Below the pieces are notes generated by a model, which made no database searches, was not told the DNA's origin, and saw only the letters and a list, made by a program, of their open reading frames with translations. Below, one piece after another: positions 11,327 to 22,658 of a stretch of 64,000 nt of DNA. Every line of letters begins with the position of its first letter. Positions within the stretch are counted from its first letter, which is position 1. A program made the position numbers and the translations under genes. The DNA is taken from positions 145,601,982 through 145,665,981 of the forward strand of contig NC_050097.1 of the NCBI RefSeq assembly GCF_902167145.1, written 5' to 3'. This DNA is from Zea mays (taxonomy: Eukaryota > Streptophyta > Magnoliopsida > Poales > Poaceae).

Positions 11327-13200
11327 GAAGCAGTGCTCGTCGACTTTCTCCGCGCAAACGCCGACATTTTCGCGTGGAGTCCCTCGGACATGCCTGGCAT
11401 ACCGAGGGATGTCGCCGAGCACTCACTGGATATCCGAGCTGGAGCCCGACCCGTGAAGCAGCCTCTGCGCCGATTCGACGAAGAAAAGTGCAGAGCCATA
11501 GGCGAGGAGATCCACAAGCTAATGGCGGCGGGGTTCATCAAAGAGGTATTCCATCCCAAATGGCTTGCCAACCCTGTGCTTGTGAGAAAGAAAGGAGGGA
11601 AATGGCGGATGTGTGTAGACTACACTGGTCTAAACAAAGCATGTCCAAAAGTTCCCTACCCTCTGCCTCGCATCGATCAAATCGTGGATTCCACTGCTGG
11701 GTGCGAAACCCTGTCTTTCCTCGATGCCTACTCAGGGTATCACCAAATCAGGATGAAAGAGTCCGACCAGCTCGCGACTTCTTTCATCACACCTTTCGGT
11801 ATATACTGCTATGTTACCATGCCGTTCGGTTTGAGGAATGCGGGTGCGACATACCAAAGGTGCATGAACCACGTGTTCGGCGAACACAATGGTCGAACGG
11901 TCTAGGCCTACGTCGATGACATCGTAGTCAAGACGAGGAAAGCCTCTGACCTCCTTTCCGACCTTGAAGCGACATTCCGGTGTCTCAAGGCGAAAGGAGT
12001 AAAGCTCAATCCCGAGAAGTGCGTTTTTGGGGTCCCCCGAGGCATGCTCTTGGGGTTCATCGTCTTCGAGCGGGGCATCGAGGCCAACCCGGAAAAAATC
12101 GCGGCCATCACCAACATGGAGCCCATTAAGGACTTGAAAGGCGTACAGAGGGTCACGGGATGCCTGGCGGCTCTGAGCTGCTTCATCTCGCGCCTCGGCG
12201 AAAGAGGCCTACCTCTGTACCGCCTCTTAAGAAAGGCCGAGTGCTTCACTTGGACCCCGGAGGCCGAGGAAGCCCTTGGGAACCTGAAGGCGCTCCTCAC
12301 GAACGTGCCCATCTTGGTGCCCCCCGCTCTCGGAGAAGCCCTCTTGATCTACGTCGCCGCTACCACTCAGGTGGTCAGCGCCGCGATCATGGTTGAGAGA
12401 CAAGAAGAGGGGCATGCATTGCCCGTCCAGAGGCCAGTCTACTTCATCAGTGAAGTACTGTCCGAGACCAAGATCCGCTACCCACAAATTCAGAAGCTAC
12501 TATACGCGGTGATCCTGACGCGGCAGAAGTTGCGACACTACTTCGAGTATCATCTGGTGACTGTGGTGTCATCCTTCCCCCTGGGGGAGATCATCCAGTG
12601 TCGAGAGGCCTCGGGTAGGATTGCAAAGTGGGCAGTGGAAATCATGGGCGAGACAATCTCGTTCGCCCCTCGGAAGGCCATCAAGTCCCAAGTCTTGGCG
12701 GACTTTGTGGCTGAATGGGTCGATACCCAGCTCCCGACAGCTCCGATCCAACCGGAGCTCTGGACCATGTTCTTCGACGGGTCACTGATGAAGACAGGGG
12801 CAGGCGCGGGCCTGCTCTTCATCTCGCCCCTCGGGAAGCACCTACGCTACGTGCTACGCCTCCACTTCCCGGCGTCCAACAATGTGGCCGAGTACGAGGC
12901 TCTGGTCAACGGGTTGCGCATCGCCATCGAGCTAGGGGTCTGATGCCTCGACGCTCGCGGTGACTCGCAGCTCGTCATTGACCAAGTCATGAAGAACTCC
13001 CACTGCCGCGACCCGAAGATGGAAGCCTACTGCGATGAGGTTCGGCGCCTGGAGGACAAGTTCTACGGGCTCGAACTCAACCACATCGCCCGACGATACA
13101 ACGAGATTGTGGACGAGCTGGCCAAGATAGCCTCGGGGCGGACAACGGTTCCCCCGAACGTCTTCTCCCGAGACCTGCATCAACCCTCCGTCAAGACCGA
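11327..13200 (+). pseudogene. pol: Huck reverse transcriptase and RNase H
   Basis: RT motifs in order are FIKEVFHPKWLANPVLV, WRMCVDYTGLN, LSFLDAYSGYHQI, MPFGLRNAGATYQR and the catalytic AYVDDIVVKT near 11905-11940. A TAG at 11903-11905 falls immediately before AYVDD; since the expected codon is Glu, this is a G-to-T change. RNase H follows, with WTMFFDGSLMKTGAGAG near 12760, NVAEYEALVNGL near 12880 and DSQLVIDQ near 12960. It is interrupted by TGA at 12941-12943 where a CGA Arg codon is expected. Apart from these stops the frame is continuous. Confidence 0.88.
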
Positions 13201-14554
13201 CGACACGCCCGAGCCCGAGAAGGCCTCGGCCCAGCCCGAGGCACCCTCGGCCCCTGAAGGCGAGGCACTGCGCGTCGAGGAGGAGCGGAGCGGGGTCACG
13301 CCTAATCGAAACTGGCAGACCCCGTACCTGCAATATCTCCACCGAGGAGAGCTACCCCTCGACCGAGCCGAAGCGCGGCGGTTGGCGCGGCGCGCCAAGT
13401 CGTTCGTCTTGCTGGGGGACGGGAAGGAGCTCTACCACCGCAGCCCCTCAGGCATCCTCCAGCGATGCATATCCATCGCCGAAGGCCAGGAGCTCTTACA
13501 AGAAATACACTCGGGGGCTTGCGGTCATCACGCAGCACCTCGAGCCCTTGTTGGAAACGCCTTCCGACAAGGTTTCTACTGGCCGACCGCGGTGGCCGAC
13601 GCCACTAGAATTGTCCGCACCTGCAAAGGGTGTCAATTCTATGCGAGGCAGACACACTTGCCCGCTCAGGATCTGCAGACGATATCCATCACCTGGTCGT
13701 TTGCTGTGTGGGGTCTGGACCTCGTCGGCCCCTTGCAGAAGGCACCCGGGGGCTACACGCACCTGCTGGTCGCCATCGACAAATTCTCCAAGTGGATCGA
13801 GGTCCGACCCCTAAACAGCATCAGGTCTGAACAGGCGGTGGCGTTCTTCACCAACATCATCCATCGCTTTGGGGTCCCGAACTCCATCATCACCGACAAC
13901 GGCACCCAGTTCACTGGCAGAAAGTTCTTGGACTTTTGCGAGGATCACCACATCCGGGTGGACTGGGCCGCCGTGGCTCACCCCATGACGAATGGGCAAG
14001 TAGAGCGTGCCAACGGCATGATCCTACAAGGACTCAAGCCGCGGATCTACAACGACCTCAACAAGTTCGGCAAGCGATGGATGAAGGAGCTCCCCTCGGT
14101 GGTCTGGAGTCTGAGGACAACGCCGAGCTGAGCCACGGGCTTCACACCGTTCTTTCTAGTCTATGGGGCCAAGGCCATCTTGCCCATAGACTTAGAATAC
14201 GGTTCCCCGAGGACGAGGGCCTACGACGACCAAAGCAATCGAGCTAACCGAGAAGACTCACTGGACCAGCTGGAAGAGGCTCGGGACATGGCCTTGCTAC
14301 ACTCGGCGCGGTATCAGCAGTCCCTGCGACGCTACCACGCCCGAGAGGTTCGGTCCCGAGACCTCCAGGTGGGCGACTTGGTGCTTCGGCTGCGACAAGA
14401 CTCCCGAGGTCGGCACAAGCTCACGCCTCCCTGCGAAGGGACGTTCGTCATCGCCAAAGTTCTGAAGCCCGGGACGTACAAGCTGGCCAACAGTCAAGGC
14501 GAGGTCTACAGCAACGCTTGGAACATCCGACAGCTACGTCGCTTCTACCCTTAA
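13201..14554 (+). pseudogene. int: Huck integrase
   Basis: The HHCC zinc-binding region is complete (SGACGHHAAPRALVG followed by CKGCQFYARQ near 13515-13650). The catalytic core shows WGLDLVGPLQ, ITDNGTQFTGRKF and GQVERANGMI, giving D, D and E. The C-terminal GPY/F-like domain (DLVLRLRQDSRGRHKL to FVIAKVLKPGTYKL) ends at the stop after LRRFYP at 14554. There is no chromodomain, as expected for Tat. A TGA at 14129-14131 replaces an expected CGA Arg codon. Confidence 0.88.
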
Positions 14555-14790
14555 GATGCTTTCAAGTCGTTCATACACCTCGTTCACACACGAAGTCTAA
14601 CCATCAAGGAAGGGTCAGCCTTGCCTCGGCAAAGCCCGACCCTCCCTCGGGGGCTAGAAGGGGGGAACCCCCTCTGCGTCAAAATTTTCCTCGGAAAAAG
14701 ATCTTTTCTGCCAGAATGTCTTTTGTGCTTTTCGACTATTTCGAAAGTGGGATCCTGAAAACGATGGAGTACACGTAAGCAGCCAAGGAT

Positions 14791-15742
14791 GACCAAGCCG
14801 AGGGACTCCAACGCCTCCGGGATACGGATACCTCACTCATCACCTTCTGCGATAAGTAACTCACGCTCGGATAGGTGATTCCGCAGACCGAACAAGTCTT
14901 CACGCTCGAAAACTCTTCTGCCGAAACGATTTTTCGGGCCTTCTCGACTATATCGATGGCAGAACCCTACGGACGAGTAAGAGTACACGTAAGCGGCAAG
15001 GCCGACCGAGCCGAGGGACTCCTACGCCTCCGAGATACGGATACCTCACTCATCACCTTTCGTGAAAAGTAACTCTCGCTCGGACAAACAATTCTGTCAC
15101 CGACAAATAAGTCCAGATACTCGAAACAAGAGGAAAAGAAACGTAGCTTTACAACACGACGACAGTGTGTTTGGGCCTCGGCGGCCGCAGAAAACATACG
15201 CACACTACAAGATAAACCGATCCTGCAGGCTCGGACCTTGACAGTCGAAGGGAGCAGCAGCACCCTCGGCGTCAACTACACCTTCGGTGAAGTCCAACCT
15301 AGCCTCGGACGGCGACGCGGTCGGAGGATCTCCATTCTGAAGGACGACATCAGCACCGCGCCTGGACCATCGCCGGCGGGGTCTTCTCCAGGAATCCGGC
15401 TTGAGCAGACAGCTCGGCCGGCCACCCCGAAGCCTCAGCCAGCTGTCCCCCAAGGACATCAGCCCGGCTCGTGGCCTCGGCAACTCGACTCCGGCGTCGG
15501 TCCCGCCAGTGGACGGCCCGGCCAGGCTCTAGCCGACGAAGTCTTCTTTTCGATCCAACTCCGCCTTTGTCCGTGCTGACACCGCTACCTCCGGCTTCGG
15601 CTCATCGAAGAGCGGCCAAGGGTTCCTTTAACTAAGCAAGAGAAGCCTCGGACAGCAAGGCCGATCGAGCCGAGGGACTCCTACGCCTCCGGGATACGGA
15701 TACCTCACTCGTCACCTTCGCACGAGGTAACTCACGCTTGGT
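14791..15742 (+). repeat. Three dispersed ~85-bp repeats in the Huck tail
   Basis: Near-identical blocks lie at about 14791-14872, 15002-15085 and 15658-15742. They share GAGGGACTCC, ACGCCTCCGGGATACGGATA and CCTCACTCATCACCTT. They fall in the non-coding region after the integrase stop. Between them I see no convincing gene. Confidence 0.85.
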
Positions 15743-15849
15743 GAAGCGGTTCAGATAGCCGACAAGTGAGTCTTAGTGCTCGAAATGAGGAAAAAAACAC
15801 GGCTCCGTGCCAAAGATACATAAATGTTCAGGCCCCGATAGCCACAATG

Positions 15850-16715
15850 AACAAAATACCGGCACTCAAGGTGCCATTACAAACGGAACTCCGGTTCCGC
15901 CTCCGCGGGTACGAACAACCCCCCACATTGGAGGGACCGCGGGGTGACAAGCTCCGGGCGACTCGCCAGCGACCTCTACGGCAGCAGCCATGGTCCCAGG
16001 ACGGACGTGGCCAGCGGAAGGCTCTCGTTTGCGTCCCCACTCAAGGGACGCGAACCAGATATTAAAGCCAAAGAGTCGGGGGTCGGTCCGTAGGCGGCGC
16101 TGACGACCTCGACGGTGGGGAAGCTTTCTCCAGCTGCCACCACGTCAGCACCGACGATGGCGTCCGCCTCTCCACCAACGCCGCACCGGCGAGCGTGGGC
16201 CGCTCCAAAGCGCACCGGCAGGTCCTCGCTCCCGTCCTCGCCATGAAAGCGAGGAGGAGGACGGAATGTTGCATCCTAGCTGGGCAACAACAGTTCGCCT
16301 TCCCCGGCATGTCTGGAGGACGCCTCCTCCGCAGAGCTGGAGGATGGTCTCCACCACCGGAAGCTGGAAGAGGAGGTGGCCAGCCGGCCCGTGCGGGAGG
16401 TAGAGCCCCGGCTCACCTCGCTCTCTGCCCCAGCAAGGATGATGAAGATCCTTGAAGCTGAGGGCGAGACCAAGATCGCAGCCCGACTTGCTTCTCCCCA
16501 CCCAGCGGCTGGTGGTCACCGTCTTGGGTGACCACCAGCGAGGGGATGCGGCCGGGCTGCCTAATAAAAATCCTTGAAGCCGAACGATGGCTGAAAGGTA
16601 CCAACTTCCGCGAAGTTGCGTTCCTCTGACGACAAGGCGGAAAGACTGCGAGTGTCCCCCATCTGGGGGCTCGGAAGGTGGAAAGACGCGATGCACAAGG
16701 GGAGCGCGAAGACAT
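15850..16715 (-). pseudogene. Possible antisense ORF in the Huck tail
   Basis: On the minus strand an ATG at 16715 (MSSRSPCASRLSTF) opens a frame that continues, with at least two frameshifts and stops, to about 15850. TTTAAAAG on the minus strand at 16741-16750 is TATA-like but probably too close to the ATG. The translation is Arg/Ser/Pro-rich and has no domain that I recognise. It sits in the same relative place (antisense, after pol) as the Grande and Zeon antisense genes, the main reason to list it. It could equally be chance openness in GC-rich DNA. Confidence 0.3.
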
Positions 16716-17358
16716 GGTTGCCTTTCAAGGGGGTCACCCTCCTTTTAAAGGCAACTCTCCACACTTGCGTCCTTAGCCATCGCGGGCTAAGTCTTCTCCA
16801 ACACGCTCCAAGGTCCTCCCCCTACGACACGGGAGTTGGGTCCCACGCGTCATGCAAGCTAGCCAAGGGCAGAAGAAGCCAAACTGCCGCGCGCGCGGTA
16901 CGCGCAACTGCCCAGCGGTTACGAGCAATCCTCCACTTTTGTCCGGACCAGCGGGTGAAAGGGCGGACCGCCATGCAGGCGGCATGCAACCGCACCGAAG
17001 GGGCGCACCCTTTCGACTTCGACACGTCCAGCATGGAGGCCCAGGCCCAAACGTCATATAACTGGCGCGCTGGCTACATGCAAGAAACTGCACCACCACT
17101 CGCGCCACTACTGCGCCTCCTCAATTGCGGAACCAGTACCACGACTCGAGGCAACCCTACGCATGACCCAACAGTGCCAACCAGGCACATCGGTCACGGG
17201 CCAGTCAGCCGCGGGAGAAGGCGCGACGGTCGATGCGGCCAGAAATGGGCCGACAGTAATGGCAGTGGTAGGCGAGCGAAAGCAGCGGTCAAGTCGTCAG
17301 CCAAGCTCACGTCCCCTCCTGGGACAGCGGGAGAGCCCTCTCCCACGGCGTGAAGACG
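16716..17358. other. Huck non-coding tail before the Grande insertion
   Basis: GC-rich sequence with overlapping short frames on both strands, none with recognisable similarity. It continues at 32142 after the Grande insertion. Confidence 0.5.
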
Positions 17359-17363
17359 GCGCG
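17359..17363. repeat. Target site duplication GCGCG (Grande)
   Basis: GCGCG at 17359-17363 recurs at 32137-32141, flanking the two 631-bp LTRs. Confidence 0.92.
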
Positions 17364-17994
17364 TGTCGGTGTTTTGGGGTCCGACCGCACACCCGGGGTT
17401 GCCCCTCAAGGTGTTTTTAGGAGTAGGACGGTGTCAACGACTGTAGCAAAATGGTTCGTGCCGATCGCACGAGGGACAGTGGACAAGATTTGCAGGTTCG
17501 GGCCGCTTAGAGATGCGTAACACCCTACGTCCTGGTGAGTATACGAGTGTGGTTACAAGAGGGCTCTCTGGATTGAAGGCACAGAGAGTTAATGAGGGTG
17601 GCTAAGTAAAAATAGGGTCGATCGATCTGAAGGGGTGCCCCCTAGGCCTTATATACTCGACCGTGGGGCAGTACACGTGGATATGATAACAACAAGTAGC
17701 TAAAAGGTAGTGAACCTCTTGAATTTATCCCTACGTAACCCTCGCTGACTTATCCTCGCATGGCTCTGTTGCATGGGGGCTTTAGCGCGGGAAAGTCGGG
17801 TCTCTGTTGCGATTTACTCGCTCGACGTTGTGGGCCGTCCGAGTTTGCATCAATCCGGTCTTACGTCTTCTCTTCTTTGTTGGTTGTTTCTCCTCAGGCC
17901 CACGAAGGAATGACCTTACAATTTATTGGGCCCTTGGGCCTTTCGTGAGGTCTTTTACTTCTTTAGTGGACCCGGGGGATATCCATCCCCCACA
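17364..17994 (-). repeat. Grande 3' LTR (631 bp)
   Basis: Plus-strand ends are TGTCGGTGTT and CCCCCACA. Its length matches the copy at 31506-32136 exactly. A minus-strand TATATAAGG lies at 17647-17655. Short plus-strand frames here (17760-18106) are not genes. Confidence 0.95.
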
Positions 17995-18436
17995 AGCCCC
18001 CGATCTTTGGGTTGATTTAGAGGTAATCAACCCAAAGATCCAAGGTCCAAAAAATGACTTCCTGATGTCTTCTTTTGCTCCGATCACTCGTTCGACCGAA
18101 GTTTAGTTTTGTGCTTGTGCCTTAGAGGTCGGCATTTTGATTTGTAGGATTCTGAACTTCATTGGGTGCGCCGGAGGTGCACCCAATGGGTGTAGCCCCC
18201 GACCTTTGAGTAGATTTTTAGAAGATAATCTACTCGAAGGTCTTCACCAGAAATTATCTCCATTTGCGCTCCTGCGTCTCGGTTGAGGATTGGTCTTTTT
18301 AATCTTGTCCCACGCCTTAGAAGTCGGCACTATCTCGGTTTGGAATGATAATCCATGGGGTGCACCGGAGGTGCACCTAATGGGTGTAGCCCCCGACCTT
18401 CAAATGGATTTTTTAAGGATAATCCATTCGAAGGTC
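17995..18436 (-). repeat. Triplicated PPT-hairpin module next to the Grande 3' LTR
   Basis: On the minus strand the G-tract TCGGGGGCT occurs at 18003-17995 (the actual PPT touching the LTR), 18202-18194 and 18396-18388. Each is joined to a hairpin with 16-nt arms: 18002-18040 (perfect), 18201-18242 (one mismatch) and 18395-18436 (one mismatch). The arms differ between copies (GATCTTTGGGTTGATT, GACCTTTGAGTAGATT, GACCTTCAAATGGATT), yet each keeps its own complement. Loops are TAGAGGT, TTTAGAAGAT and TTTTAAGGAT. Confidence 0.85.
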
Positions 18437-19050
18437 TTCCTTTTGCTTGTAAAAATTGGCATGAAGCTATTTGCATTATGCTTTGGAGGTCAGCATTATG
18501 TCATCAATATTTTGCTGCGGAGGTCAGCATATATTTTGTCTTTAGCAGCCGAGTTTGCAATCCATCCATATCTTGCTAGGTAATGCAATTTATTTGCTTC
18601 TGCGACTTGATTGGACGTTTGATGGACGTTCTCTGTCTAGTCCTCACGTCGCTTCTGTCGGCCACATCTTGTACTTTGCCGGCTATATTTGGCTTTCCTC
18701 TGATCCTTACTGTTATCTCATTTTTGTCTTGAGGTATTTACTGCGTGCCCTGCACGGATGTGACCGTTTTGAAAAATATACTGATAATTCCTGGCCGTCC
18801 CCCCCAATGGGTGTGGGCAAGGGACGGCTTGGTACGCTGAGTGTTTTAGCCGGCTGCTTCTGAGTAGTAATGTGATGGGACGGCTAGTGTAATCATATCC
18901 TTTGCGCTGTTGACTGGAGTCCCAATGGGTGTAGTGTTGCATGAAACGGCGTCAGCCGTCTGACGTGTCTTCAGATGGGTGGGAGTGCTTATTGAATGCT
19001 TTGCGACTGTTCAGTGACCGCGGTTGGAAGTGAGCGGTTGCCTTTCCCTT
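18437..19050. other. Grande tail, non-coding
   Basis: No gene is apparent. Smaller stem-loops such as ATGCT-TTGGAGGTC-AGCAT (near 18478) and TGCTG-CGGAGGT-CAGCA (near 18510) occur. The motif CCCAATGGGTGT occurs at 18803 and 18921. Confidence 0.5.
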
Positions 19051-19051
19051 C

Positions 19052-19058
19052 TATAAAT
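19052..19058 (+). promoter_or_regulatory. TATA box for plus-strand (antisense) transcription in Grande
   Basis: CTATAAATAACGCCC lies about 85 bp upstream of the ATG at 19141, in a C/T-rich leader. It points opposite to gag-pol and suggests that the antisense region has its own promoter. Confidence 0.6.
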
Positions 19059-19140
19059 AACGCCCTTGCTCCTCTGGTTTTTTCACATCTCTTCACTGTT
19101 CTTTACTGCATCCTTCTCCTCCCTTCTGTCTGCTTCCGCC

Positions 19141-19580
19141 ATGGGCAAGGGTAACAAACGCAAGCGTGAGCCGACTCCTCGTCGGAGGATTTCGGTGACT
19201 CGGAATACTCGGAGGAGGAGTTCTCCTCCGAGTCCGAGGGATCTCCGGCTCCCGTCTCTCCCCCGGCATCGTCTGATGATTCAGACGACTCCCAGGGGAT
19301 TGCCGCGGAGGTCTGGACGTACATCCGGGCCGTCGAGCGCTCCGGGCTCGAGGGCTCGGATGAGTCTGAGTTCTCCTCGGACGAGGAGGACTCGGACGGC
19401 GGCGAGGACGAAGATGACGACGACGACGACGGCGACGACGACGATGGTGGCGACGGCGACGGTGACGGCAGCAACGGCGGCGGGGGCAGCAGCGGCAAGG
19501 GCAGCACCAGAGGCGGCAGCAGCAAGGGCAGCACCAGGGGCGGCGGCGGCAAGGCCAGCAGCAGCAAGGCCAGTGGCTAA
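19141..19580 (+). pseudogene. Short acidic Ser/Asp-rich ORF antisense to Grande gag-pol
   Basis: The ATG at 19141 opens a basic start (MGKGNKRKREP, nuclear-localisation-like). A one-base shift before 19173 leads into a frame that is strikingly acidic (DSEYSEEEFSSESEG, then SDEEDSDGGEDEDDDDDDG), ending in Gly/Ser repeats and a TAA at 19578-19580. With the shift corrected the product would be about 145 residues. Because the composition is biased, openness alone is weak evidence. The upstream TATA box, the start context and the basic-then-acidic layout support a real, now frameshifted gene. Function is unknown; low-complexity acidic proteins are often chromatin- or transcription-related. Confidence 0.45.
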
Positions 19581-19913
19581 ACGCCACTGGTCTTTAGATA
19601 TTAGTATAGTGTAGTTAGAATAATGTAGTAGTAATGTAGAGTAGTATAGTGTAGTTTAGTAGTAGTAGTAATGTAGAGTAGTAGTAGGGAAGCACCAACT
19701 CGCAAAGAGTTGGTTTGTAAGCTTATTATCTTCCCCTTAATGAAAAACCAACGTTGGCCACTTCTCGATGACTCGCTTTCCCTGATTGTTGAACTGATTC
19801 TTTTGATACATTAGATGAATAACTTGTGCATCACACTGACGCTTCCAGAAGTAGCTGCCGAGTAATATTGTAGTCGGTATCGGCGTTTTAGAAGCAACGC
19901 TGAGCGATTGAAG
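19581..19913. other. Spacer after the acidic ORF
   Basis: It starts with GTAGT/TAGTA-rich simple sequence (19600-19690), then AT-rich DNA with a degenerate half-unit of the following array near 19872. No gene is seen. Confidence 0.5.
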
Positions 19914-20480
19914 GTCGACATCAGCATTTTAGAAGTAACACCGAGCAATCGAACACGAGATCAGCGTTTTAGAGGCAACACCGAGTAAGTGAAGGTCGGC
20001 GTCGGCATTTTAGAAGTAATGCCGAGCGATTGAATACGAGGTCAGCGTTTTAGAGGCAACGCCGAGTGATTGAAGGTCGGCGTCGGCATTTTAGAAGTAA
20101 TGCCGAGCGATTGAATACGAGTTCAGCGTTTTAGAGGCAACGCCGAGTTATTGCAGGTCGGCGTCGGCATTTTAGAAGTAATGCCGAGCGATTGAATATG
20201 AGGTTAGCGTTTTAGAGGCAACGCCGAATGATTGAAGGTCGACGTCGGCATTTTAGAAGTAATGCCGAGCGATTGAACACGAGGTCGGCGTGTTAGAGGC
20301 AACGCCGAGTGATTGAAGGTCGGCGTCGGCATTTTAGAAGTAATGCCGAGCGATTGAATATGAGGTTAGCGTTTTAGAGGCAACGCCGAATAATTGAAGG
20401 TCGACATCGGCATTTTAGAAGTAATGCCGAGCGATTGAACACGAGGTCGGCGTGTTAGAGGCAACGCCGAGTAATAGCCG
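19914..20480 (+). repeat. 81-bp tandem array of paired hairpins in Grande
   Basis: Seven units start at 19914, 19995, 20076, 20157, 20238, 20319 and 20400, exactly 81 bp apart. Each holds two related half-units. One is CGGCATT-TTAGAAGT-AATGCCG, a perfect 7-bp stem in six units (20003-20024 and every 81 bp to 20408-20429). The other is GCGTT-TTAGAGGC-AACGC, in some units extended to CGGCGT/ACGCCG. The first unit has a decayed stem. Further degenerate hairpins follow, such as GTTATT-TTGAGGAT-AATAAC near 20490. Confidence 0.92.
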
Positions 20481-22658
20481 GCCGCACGAGTTATTTTGAG
20501 GATAATAACCGAGTGATGAAGTGACACGTCGGCTTTTTATGAAATAACTGCCAGATGTCCACGTGGCATGCTGGGGTTTCGGAAATAACCGCCGGGTGAT
20601 GACTGGGCACTTTTTGAAGCGGTATCTGGCTCAAGAATATCCCATAAGAGTTGCGCTTTTAGCCGCCTTTGCTTTCCGTGCCCTAGTTCTTGCATTCCCG
20701 CATCTGAATCTTCTCTGCCACTCGCCTCCTACTCTGTTCGCCAGTGAAAAACAAGATGGCACCCAAGAGGAAAACTGCGAACTCGTCTGCTGCGGTGATC
20801 CCTGCAATCGACCCCAACAGTCAGTTACCCTTCGCAGGTAACCATATGTCCGTTATTTCCGAAGCTGAGCTTCTCCGCCTCGTTTCCGTCGGGGTTCTTC
20901 CTCCGTGGGAACTCTGTTCTTGGCGGATTTGCCACGGGACTACTGTCCCAACAGAGGATACCCACGAGTCTGTAGTTTACGCTCCTTTTCTTCTCCGCGG
21001 CCTCGGCCTTCCCATCTCTCCTTTTTTCCGCGGCCTCCTTGATTTTTATCACATCAACTTGACCCATTTGAACCCTAATTCCATTCTGCAAATCTCCATT
21101 TTCGTTCACCTATGCGAAGCCTTTCTCGGCGTGCTGCCGCATTTCGGTTTATGGAAGTATCTATATCATTGTCGCCCTGGGATGGCCGGGGGACAACATC
21201 AGTTGGTCGGAGGTGCCAGTTTGGAGATGCGCCGTGGGCAGAAAACTGAGTATCTTGAGATTCCCCTCAAGGATAGTATTAAGGGGTGGCGTCTAGAGTG
21301 GTTTATAGTTGATAATTATGGAAATTCTCTCCCTTCCCGGTCGGGAAGACAGCCAGACGTTCGCACTCCGAGTTGGACTGAGTCTCCCACGGATCAGGAA
21401 GTGGCTGAGGCAGGTGTGTTGCTGGCTGAAGTTGGACTGCTGAAAGAGAGAGGTCTAACTGCTGAAGCGGTGGTCACTGACTTTGTTTTTAAGAACATTC
21501 AGCCACTGAAAGATAGGGCCTATCCGGCATATCTGTATCGAGGGCTGGCCGACTCAACTCGGGTTACCAATAGGAGAATTCCTTCTGTAGACTTGGTAAG
21601 CCGACTTGAAATGATCCTTAGGGGTAAAGTTTCAAATGTTGGTGCTTCAGTGGCATACTCGGCCTGGAACCTACCTCCTCCCAAAGCTTTCACCCTTTTT
21701 GTGTCAAATCCGCCTGTGACTGATAGCAATTTGGGCCTTAGAGTGCGACCCTCTGCTGAAGAAGTCAGTACTTTGGTTGCTTTGCTCGGGGAGATTCCTG
21801 ATGATGAACGACAGGTTTATTTTGAAGTGCCTCTGAACCCTAGTGATGCCGACATAAATGACATGCTTGATCTGTTAGCTGAGGATTCATCCGATGCTGC
21901 TCCTGATGGTACGTTGGCAGTGGTGCCCCTTCCAGAGGTTGATACAACTTTGGATGTCCCGAAACCTGTCAGTACTCGCCCGAGGCGCCCTTAGTCGAAC
22001 CAGTCAGCCCGAGCCTTCTGCTGATGAGCAAAAGAAGAAGAGAAGACGCCTCCGGCGAGTATCCAGCTTTGATGAGGACGCTGGTACCTTAGCTCCTGCT
22101 GCTGAAGAAGTGCCTGCAACTGGCCTTACTGACACTGACCCCAATGGGTGTGCCCAAACTACTGTTGAACCCAATGGGTGTGCTGTTTGCGTTGTTACTG
22201 TGGAAGATGAGGAAGAAGAAAATGAAGCTCCATTAACTCGGAAAAACAGTCGGCAGTTCATCGCCAGCGGTGGAAGTAGTGGAGTTCCTTCTCCTGCATT
22301 GTCTGCCCTTATTGGTCTGCAAGAACTGTCCCTGGCCAACTTTGATCAAACTCTAGAGGATATGGTCCCAGAGGACTTGTTGTCAGAGCCTGTGGATGAT
22401 GATGCAACAGAGACTTGTGCTACCGTGCCTGATGCTGGGTTGAGGTCATCCAGTGCCTCGTCGACCTTAGAGCACGGTCTCGAGGGTCGGGATGTTGACT
22501 TGGATTGTTCTGGTCCCATGGAAGTAGCTGAAGGCCCGTCAACCTTAGAGGTGGTTACTGCAGAGAGCTTGGACCCCAAGAATAGTGCCGACACATGCCC
22601 AGCCCCCGAGGGTGTCGTCGGGGAAGACTTAGCTCGGTTGAAGAGTATAAGCTACTGC

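Noticed and set aside
16616..17353. 245-codon plus-strand ORF in the Huck tail
   Set aside because: GC-rich open frame of mixed composition, interrupted in Huck by the Grande insertion; no domain, no coding bias visible.
17760..18106. Duplicated short ORFs in the Grande LTRs (also 31852-32215)
   Set aside because: Present only because the LTR is present twice; no similarity to known proteins.
19914..20480. Regular direct repeats resembling a CRISPR array
   Set aside because: Units are directly adjacent 81-bp tandem copies without unique spacers, in a plant retrotransposon. The same applies to the 57-, 63-, 78- and 89-bp arrays.
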